Positions 8,156-12,404 of a stretch of 12,404 nt of DNA are shown here, one piece after another. Source of the DNA: Gemmatimonadaceae bacterium (lineage in GTDB: Bacteria > Latescibacterota > UBA2968 > UBA8231); NCBI GenBank assembly GCA_002726335.1, contig PBSR01000226.1:1-12404 (forward strand). The letters run 5' to 3'. The translations under genes and the position numbers were made by a program. Under the pieces are notes generated by a model, which was not told the DNA's origin, did not search any database, and saw nothing but the letters and a program-made list of their open reading frames with translations. Numbering within the stretch: position 1 is the first letter of the stretch; the number at the start of each line of letters is the position of its first letter.

Positions 8156-9260
8156 TCATGCCTCCGGGGTCAGTCGCTCCACCACCTTGTCACCGAACTC
8201 GGCGGTGTTCAACACAGTATCCCCATCCCGGGCCAGATCAGCCGTCACATAGCCGTCAATGAAGACCTGTTCCAGCGCCGCCCAGATCGTCCGTGCTTGC
8301 GGCGCCATACCGAAACTCGTTTCCAGCATCATCGCCACCGATCCGATCATCGAATACGGATTGGCGATACCGCGCCCGGCGATATCCGGGGCCGAGCCAT
8401 GGGCGGGTTCGTAGTAGGCCTTTGCCGGTCCGACGCAGGCCGACGGCATCAACCCGAGTGATCCCAGGATGCCGCCACCCAGATCACTGAGAATGTCCCC
8501 CATCATGTTCTCCATCACCATCACGTCGAACTGGCGCGGGTTCAGGCAGAGCAAAGTGGCCGCCGCGTCGACGATGACGTGCTCGACGGTCACTTCCGGG
8601 TAGTCCAGGGCGACCTCTTCGAGTACCTGGTTCCACAGTACGCTCGACAGCAGCACGTTGCTCTTGTGCACGTTGTGCAAGACTCCCTTGCGCTTGTGAG
8701 CCTCGCCGAAGGCGACGTGCAGGATGCGGGCGATCTGCTCCTCGTCATACTCGAGGGTTTCGCGCACGAAACGGTTCCCGGCTTCGTTCCTGCCCCGTTC
8801 CTTGTGGCCAAAGTAGAGTCCACCCACCAGCTCCCTGATCATCAGCAGATCGATCCCGTCGCCTACCACCTCCGGCTTTCAGCGGCGAGAAGTGCGACAG
8901 CCCCCTGGGCAGGTACACGGGCCGGTAGTTGGCGAAGGTATCGTAACGTCGACGCATCGGCAGCAATCCCCCGCGCTCGGGACGTTCGTCCACCGGAATC
9001 AGCTCCGACTCTTCCTTGCTCAGGCCGATCGGACCCTTGAGGATGGCATCGGCATCGTCGCACACCTCGATGGTTTCGTTGGGAAATGCCTTACCCGTCT
9101 TGTGGTACCCATCGCCACCAAAGGGGGCTTCGACGCACTCGAAAGCCACCTGACCGTCTGCCTGGACGGCATCCATCACCTTCTTTGCCTCCGAGAGGAT
9201 CTCGGGACCGATGCCGTCTCCGGCAAGCAGGGCGATCTTGAATGTCTTCGTGTCTGTCAC
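8156..9260 (-). CDS. 3-isopropylmalate dehydrogenase-like (LeuB family), frameshifted
   Basis: Two frames together encode a 367-residue NAD-dependent beta-decarboxylating dehydrogenase. Part one has 'IALLAGDGIGPEI' (9-21), 'RRRYDTFANYRPV' and 'SHFSPLK'. Part two resumes 'EVVGDGIDLLMIRELVGGLY' and contains 'HNVHKSNVLLSSVLW' (catalytic Lys), 'ENMMGDILSDLGGGILGSLG' (metal-binding Asp pair) and 'YEPAHGSAPDIAGRGIANP'. 'RELVGGLYFG' is the LeuB-type substrate loop rather than the tartrate/D-malate or isocitrate type. One extra base near 8873-8876 breaks the frame; removing it gives 'SPLK(A/P)EVVGDG'. I chose GTG at 9260 (MTDTKTFKIALL) because AGGAG lies 5 bases upstream; the ATG at 9332 would add unrelated residues and run into the regulator's promoter. 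No leuC or leuD is near, so a role outside leucine synthesis is possible. The divergent LysR gene recalls the dmlR/dmlA arrangement. Confidence 0.82.
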
Positions 9261-9265
9261 ACCGA

Positions 9266-9270
9266 CTCCT
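9266..9270 (-). promoter_or_regulatory. Ribosome binding site fixing a GTG start for the LeuB-like gene
   Basis: AGGAG on the minus strand, with a 5-base spacer to GTG at 9260-9258. This argues against the upstream ATG at 9332. Confidence 0.6.
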
Positions 9271-9271
9271 G

Positions 9272-9328
9272 TGTCAATTGATGAGATGTCTCTAGGTAGA
9301 ATCGGCCTGTCGTTGACATCAATCAAGT
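9272..9328. promoter_or_regulatory. Inverted CATCAAT elements, candidate LysR operator
   Basis: The 88-base gap between the LeuB-like gene and the LysR gene contains CATCAATTGACA on the minus strand (9283-9272) and CATCAATCAAGT on the plus strand (9317-9328), two copies of CATCAAT facing away from each other. The second overlaps TTGA-N6-TCAA (9313-9326), a dyad resembling the T-N11-A type box bound by LysR regulators, and the first holds the palindrome TCAATTGA (9274-9281). Divergent LysR regulators commonly bind such sites and control both genes. The sites are seen; their function is inferred. Confidence 0.4.
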
Positions 9329-9341
9329 TCATAGTTGTTAT
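9313..9341 (+). promoter_or_regulatory. Promoter of the LysR gene, possibly leaderless
   Basis: A perfect TTGACA (9313-9318) is 17 bases from TGTTAT (9336-9341, 4 of 6 matches). The predicted transcription start falls at or next to the ATG at 9349, and no Shine-Dalgarno sequence precedes that ATG, so the message may have no leader. The -35 box overlaps the putative operator dyad, which would allow autorepression. Confidence 0.45.
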
Positions 9342-9348
9342 TTACATC

Positions 9349-10281
9349 ATGCACGAAATTGATATCAAGCGGGCCGACCTGAACCTGCTCTATGTCTTTG
9401 ACTGCATCTACCGCGAAGGCAGTCTCACGCGTGCCGGGGCCCGTCTCGACCGTACCCAGTCCGCTGTCAGTCATGCACTCGAGCGTCTGCGCGGGCTCTT
9501 CGGTGATCCCCTCTTCGTTCGCACCTCCGAGGGCATGCGCCCCACGCCTCGTGCTCACGAGCTCGCCCCCCTCATCGACGAGGTGCTGGGGGCGGTGCGT
9601 ACCGTTCTGCTGGAGCCCACGGCCTTCGCCCCGGCCGACCTGGAGCGTGTCTTCCGGCTGTCGATGTCAGACTACAGCGAGCTGATTCTCCTGCCGCCGC
9701 TGATCGAGGCCCTGCACGAACAGGCGCCGAGCGTACAGATCGAGGTGCTGTCCACGGCTGCCTTCCAGCCGCAGCATGCACTGGAGACCGGCCGGATCGA
9801 CCTGCTGATCGGCAACCAGGACGTCGGCGCCGGTGTCTACCAGCAGGAGTTGTTCGTCGATGAATTCGTCTGCGTCGTCAGCGCCACACACCCGGCGATC
9901 AAACGTCGCCTGACGCTCAACCAGTATCTGAAGCAGTCCCATGTCCTGTTTGCGCCACAGGGCCGTGGCGATCGCCTGCTTGACGAGGCCCTGCGCAAGC
10001 AGCGCGTCGAGCGGCGTGTCGCCCTGCGCCTGCCCCACATCCAGAGCATCCCTCACATCCTTCACAGAACCCCTCATATCGTCACCATCCCGGCCAAGTT
10101 CGCCGCCACCATGGACCGGGCCGGTCTGCGCCCGCTGACTCCCCCTGTGGACCTGCCCAGCCTGCAGGTCATGCAGTACTGGCACCAGGCGGTCCACCAG
10201 GATCCGGCCCACCGGTGGCTGCGCCATCTCGTCCACGAAATCGCCCAGCGACTTCACGACGGGCCAGGCCCGGGGAGCTGA
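9349..10281 (+). CDS. LysR-family transcriptional regulator
   Basis: A 310-residue LysR-type regulator. The N-terminal winged helix-turn-helix spans residues 10-68, with 'DLNLLYVFDCIYREGSLTRA', recognition helix 'TQSAVSHALERLR' (36-48) and 'GDPLFVRTSEGMRPTPRA' (52-69), which is the NodD/NahR-like subgroup pattern. Residues 95-300 form the periplasmic-binding-protein-like effector domain ('RVFRLSMSDYSELILLPPLI', 'GRIDLLIG'). The start at ATG 9349 (MHEIDIKRADLNLL) matches family length; an in-frame ATG at 9211 would prepend 46 unrelated residues running into the LeuB-like gene. No ribosome site is evident, consistent with a leaderless message. It is divergent from the LeuB-like/methyltransferase pair, its most likely target. 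Effector unknown. Confidence 0.9.
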   Translation: MHEIDIKRADLNLLYVFDCIYREGSLTRAGARLDRTQSAVSHALERLRGLFGDPLFVRTSEGMRPTPRAHELAPLIDEVLGAVRTVLLEPTAFAPADLERVFRLSMSDYSELILLPPLIEALHEQAPSVQIEVLSTAAFQPQHALETGRIDLLIGNQDVGAGVYQQELFVDEFVCVVSATHPAIKRRLTLNQYLKQSHVLFAPQGRGDRLLDEALRKQRVERRVALRLPHIQSIPHILHRTPHIVTIPAKFAATMDRAGLRPLTPPVDLPSLQVMQYWHQAVHQDPAHRWLRHLVHEIAQRLHDGPGPGS

Positions 10282-10341
10282 TCGGCCGCCTGGGAGCGGT
10301 CTCGCTGTATCTGAGTGTCTGTGTTATGCTCTGCTCAATGA

Positions 10342-10650
10342 CAGTCTCCTGCCGAAAGATGGTCGGGTTTGGCCGGCTGGGGTCAGCTGTATCTCTTCGA
10401 GATGATCACTGTGCCTCTGGGACTGGTGAGCCTGTGGCGACGGAACCGTCGCGAGGCATGTGTGGTGCTGCTGTGGCTTGCCCTGCCCCCCTGCCGGCAG
10501 CGCTGACCGACTCCGGTCACGCCATGCGTTCCAGCCTGGGAGCTCCCGCGCTGTCGCTGGTGTCTGCTCTGGGGATGCTCCTGGCCATCGAGGGCGGCGA
10601 AGGGTTGATCCCCATGCACGAAGCCTATCTGCGCCAGATACACGTGCCGT
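10342..10650 (+). pseudogene. Remnant of a membrane glycosyltransferase-like protein (C-terminal part)
   Basis: Two frames carry protein-like membrane sequence with no usable start. One (from 10342) reads through 'GWGQLYLFEMITVPLGLV', 'LWRRNRREACVVLLWLALPP' and then hits a stop. The next frame continues 'PAPLPAALTDSGHAMRSSLG' and 'APALSLVSALGMLLAIEGG'. Adding one base at the C run 10486-10491 joins them as '...LLWLALPPLPAALTDSGHA'. The succession of helix, Arg-rich loop, helix, 'P.PAALT..GHA.R..GA' and helix resembles the C-terminal half of polytopic GT39/PMT-like glycosyltransferases, from memory of that family. Upstream of 10342 are in-frame stops and then the intact LysR gene, so at least the N-terminal three quarters is missing. 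Homology appears to fade after 'EAYLRQ' near 10640. The rest of 10282-10684 shows nothing else convincing. Confidence 0.4.
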
Positions 10651-10684
10651 TCACCTTTGCCGGTCGGTCAATTCACCTGGTCGG

Positions 10685-11251
10685 CTACCACGGCAAAGCC
10701 CGGGTCGCCACAGCCTGGCGCAGATTACCCAACCAGATCGGCCAGAACCACGCTGTTTCGCTGCCTGCGGGCAGGAAGGCCGGATCGATGTTGTACTTCT
10801 TCTTGCGATCGATGTCCTTCTGCAGAAACCCCTCGATGGCTGAATAGGGGATCCAGGCAAAGGTGCTCCTCTCCGCGTAGGCATCGTTGTCCTCGGGAAT
10901 GGGATGGTTCATCACCCGCTGCGCCGGTACGAAGTCGACCTCGACAAAGTAGGAGGCGAAGTCGCCATCCATCACCGGCGCCAGACCCTTCATTCGGTGC
11001 AGCAGATCGGCCTGCCTGAAATAACCCCGCGACTCTTCCTGCGCCTTGTGCGCCGCCGTCTCGGCCACGGTTTCACCCTCACGCGCGCCACCGCCGAAGC
11101 CCGCCCAGCCTCTGTCGCTGTCGGCATGCTCAGCGAGCAGCAGATAGACCTCGCCACCCGACTCGAAATACAGCACCATCCCTGCCGGTGCCGCCGCAGC
11201 CGCACCGCACAGAACCAGAGAAAGCCCAGCGCACCACATCAACCGTCTCAT
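10685..11251 (-). CDS. Exported Nudix-like protein with a degenerate Nudix box
   Basis: A 188-residue protein starting at ATG 11251 (MRRLMWCAGLSLVLCGAAAA). Residues 1-21 are a typical signal peptide (two Arg, hydrophobic core, poly-Ala cleavage site). The mature part has a Nudix-like pattern: 'AGMVLYFESGGEVYLLLAEH' (first strands), 'GWAGFGGGAREGETVAETAA' and 'HKAQEESRGYF'. Aligned to G-x5-E-x7-REUxEExGU, Gly54, Glu60, Glu72 and Glu73 are kept, but Arg-Glu is replaced by His68-Lys69 and the final Gly by Arg75. The lost Glu corresponds to a metal ligand in MutT, so diphosphohydrolase activity is doubtful. An ATG at 11275 would add 8 residues and lacks a ribosome site; for 11251 the purine-rich GAGGAG lies about 12 bases upstream. 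Nudix proteins normally act in the cytoplasm, so export is odd. Single gene, no co-directional partners. Confidence 0.72.
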   Translation of the reverse strand: MRRLMWCAGLSLVLCGAAAAAPAGMVLYFESGGEVYLLLAEHADSDRGWAGFGGGAREGETVAETAAHKAQEESRGYFRQADLLHRMKGLAPVMDGDFASYFVEVDFVPAQRVMNHPIPEDNDAYAERSTFAWIPYSAIEGFLQKDIDRKKKYNIDPAFLPAGSETAWFWPIWLGNLRQAVATRALPW

Positions 11252-11351
11252 GTCCAACTCTTCTCCTCTTCCCATCTCGGTAACCGTGAAGTTGACCCAA
11301 TAGTATGTCCTTTCCTGTCACCGAACAGTGAGAGGCGAATTGGGAGCGGGC

Positions 11352-11438
11352 CGGCAGCGGTGCCGTAGGCCGCATCAGCGGAGGGCAGGCCTGCCGAGTC
11401 CCGGGCCCCGAAGGGGCGCGCGACAGGACGTCGCGCGC
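11352..11438. promoter_or_regulatory. Hairpin-rich intergenic segment upstream of the second symporter
   Basis: Four inverted repeats occur in 87 bases: CGGCA/TGCCG (11352-11356 and 11361-11365), the 12-base palindrome GGCAGGCCTGCC (11384-11395), GCCCC/GGGGC (11405-11409 and 11413-11417) and the strongest, GCGCGCGAC/GTCGCGCGC (11416-11424 and 11430-11438), a perfect 9-bp stem with the 5-base loop AGGAC. The last two share bases 11416-11417 and could not both form fully. No T-run follows on either strand, so ordinary intrinsic terminators are not supported. The last stem abuts the likely -35 region of the symporter promoter, which suggests an operator or a small structured RNA. Confidence 0.4.
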
Positions 11439-11466
11439 TGATCCAACACCCCGCATTCACTATACT
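11438..11466 (+). promoter_or_regulatory. Promoter giving a leaderless message for the second symporter
   Basis: TATACT (11461-11466, 5 of 6 consensus matches) ends six bases before the ATG at 11473, so transcription should begin at the A of the start codon. A weak -35, CTGATC (11438-11443), is 17 bases upstream. No Shine-Dalgarno sequence is present between -10 and ATG. Leaderless genes with such close -10 boxes are well documented in Deinococcus and Actinobacteria. Confidence 0.5.
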
Positions 11467-11472
11467 TCAGCC

Positions 11473-12404
11473 ATGCACCTGCACCCCATCGACCTGCTGA
11501 TCGTCCTGGTCTACATCGGCGGCACCATCGCCGTCGGCCTGCTGGCGCGCACGGCGATCCACGGCATCTCCGACTTCCTCGTCGCCGGCCGGGCGCTGAA
11601 GACCCACATGGCCGCCGCCACCATGGTCAGCACCGGACTCGGCCTGGTGACGGTGATGTACATGGCCCAGGAAGGTTTTGTGAACGGCTTTTCGCCCTTC
11701 CTCGTCGGTGTCATCGCCACCTGTGCTCACTTCGTCATCGGCAAGACGGGTTTTCTCGTCAGCCGTCTCCGTCACCTGAAGCTGATGACGGTACCCGAGC
11801 TCTACGAGCTCAAATACTCGCGGGGCGTACGCCTCGTGGGGGGCTGCATCCTCGGCCTGGCCGGCACGCTCAACATGTGCCTGTTCCCCATCCTGGGATC
11901 CAAATTCGTCATCGGCTTCACCGGCATGCCGCCGGAGTGGACGAACCCGGTCATGATCGTGCTGCTCCTCATCGTCGTGTTCTATACGTTGATGGGTGGC
12001 ATGGTCTCGGTGGTGCTCACGGACTTCGCCCAGTTCGTCCTGCTGACGCTGGGTTTCGCTATCGGCAGCTACTGCATTCTGACGCACCCCGACCTGGGGT
12101 GGGATGTCATCGTCGGCTCACTGGAACAACACAAGGGGGCCGACGCCTTCGACCCCATCAGCAACGTCTCCTACGGCTGGACGTTTGTCTTCTACTTCAT
12201 CGCCATCTCCTTCATGAGCATCCTGTGGCAGCCGGAGGTGTCGCGCCCGCTGTCCTCCGCCGACTCCGGCGTGGCCCGCAAGATCTTCTGGATTCAGGGG
12301 CTCACCGCCGTCGGTCGCGCCGTGATCCCCATGTTCTGGGGCGCCGCCGCCTTCGCCTGGACCCACCTGCCATCCTACACCGGTGCCTACGCCGCCGACG
12401 GGCA
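11473..12404 (+). CDS. Sodium:solute symporter (SSS family), 3' end beyond window
   Basis: The frame is open from ATG 11473 to the right edge, giving 310 residues of a family usually 450-650 long. Sequence features are 'MHLHPIDLLIVLVYIGGTIA' (first helix), 'SDFLVAGRAL' (the 'dF.laGR' motif after TM1), 'LMTVPELYELKYSRGVRLVG' (the 'tvpe.l..rys' motif), 'GGMVSVVLTDFAQFVLL' (equivalent to the 'vv.TD..Q' motif of TM5) and 'WQPEVSRPLSSADS' (the 'q....r.lsakd' loop). About eight hydrophobic helices are visible. The family imports sugars, amino acids, carboxylates or uronates with Na+. The starting Met is supported by its position relative to TM1 and the -10 box just upstream; no ribosome site is visible. 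It is only distantly similar to the symporter at 2961-5013, so it is not a recent duplicate. Substrate unknown. Confidence 0.88.
   Translation, partial: MHLHPIDLLIVLVYIGGTIAVGLLARTAIHGISDFLVAGRALKTHMAAATMVSTGLGLVTVMYMAQEGFVNGFSPFLVGVIATCAHFVIGKTGFLVSRLRHLKLMTVPELYELKYSRGVRLVGGCILGLAGTLNMCLFPILGSKFVIGFTGMPPEWTNPVMIVLLLIVVFYTLMGGMVSVVLTDFAQFVLLTLGFAIGSYCILTHPDLGWDVIVGSLEQHKGADAFDPISNVSYGWTFVFYFIAISFMSILWQPEVSRPLSSADSGVARKIFWIQGLTAVGRAVIPMFWGAAAFAWTHLPSYTGAYAADG

Noticed and set aside
10258..10276. GC-rich inverted repeat near the LysR stop codon as a terminator
   Set aside because: GGGCC/GGCCC has almost no loop, lies within the coding sequence and is not followed by a T-run.
9349..10281. Start of the LysR gene at the upstream ATG 9211
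   Set aside because: This would add 46 residues unlike the family and overlap the divergent gene; the conserved N-terminal 'DLNLLYVFD' begins ten residues after ATG 9349.
10215..10847. A 210-codon plus-strand frame as a complete gene
   Set aside because: It starts inside the LysR coding sequence and ends antisense to the Nudix-like gene. Only its middle part (about 10485-10650) is protein-like, and that belongs with the glycosyltransferase remnant.
1..12404. tRNA or rRNA genes, CRISPR arrays, insertion sequences, attachment sites
   Set aside because: Reading both strands showed no clover-leaf with a conserved TTC loop, no regularly spaced repeats, no transposase or integrase motif and no flanking direct repeats.

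Overview
The window is about 60% G+C by eye, with densely packed genes on both strands: short gaps, a 4-base gap, an ATGA junction and a convergent overlap. The content is membrane transporters, an amidase-type hydrolase, a heparinase II/III-type lyase, a LysR regulator and scattered housekeeping-type enzymes. The permease resembling the DUF6785/DUF6784 families, together with several Na+/solute symporters and a signal-peptide-less heparinase II/III protein, suggests an environmental bacterium from the Planctomycetota, Lentisphaerota, Latescibacterota or Hydrogenedentota. That placement is inference from gene content only; there is no rRNA or marker gene in the window.

Layout. (1) Positions 1-5013, minus strand: a probable operon reading right to left. 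It holds a sodium:solute symporter (5013-2961, interrupted by one extra G in a run of eight), a carbon-nitrogen hydrolase with an intact Glu-Lys-Cys triad (2944-2084), a large polytopic permease (2057-102), and the first 20 codons of a further gene running off the left edge (61-1). (2) Positions 5014-5165: a divergent promoter region. (3) Positions 5166-7346, plus strand: a short signal-peptide protein whose probable frame-corrected end overlaps the ATG of a heparinase II/III-family protein. (4) Positions 7327-9260, minus strand: a LeuB-like dehydrogenase (broken by one extra base) and a SAM methyltransferase 4 bases behind it. The methyltransferase overlaps the 3' end of the heparinase-type gene tail to tail. 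(5) Positions 9349-10281, plus strand: a LysR-type regulator divergent from the dehydrogenase, with paired CATCAAT elements in the 88-base gap. (6) Positions 10282-10684: no intact gene, but what looks like the decayed C-terminal end of a membrane glycosyltransferase. (7) Positions 11251-10685, minus strand: an exported protein with a Nudix fold signature but a degenerate Nudix box. (8) Positions 11252-11472: a hairpin-rich intergenic region. (9) From 11473 to the right edge, plus strand: a second sodium:solute symporter, truncated by the window and apparently expressed from a leaderless transcript.

How they may work together. Regions 1-3 look like a divergent catabolic locus. One arm takes up a small organic solute (Na+ symporter, permease) and hydrolyses a C-N bond (nitrilase family). 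The other exports a small protein and makes a lyase that should act in the cytoplasm on an acidic oligosaccharide. An amide-bearing or N-substituted uronic acid or aminosugar breakdown product would fit, but the substrate cannot be read from the sequence. Region 4-5 resembles a regulator/target pair.

A caution runs through the window. Four separate reading-frame breaks (symporter, small secreted protein, LeuB-like gene, glycosyltransferase remnant) can each be repaired by one base in or next to a G/C run. Consensus error in the source assembly is therefore a serious alternative to biological decay.
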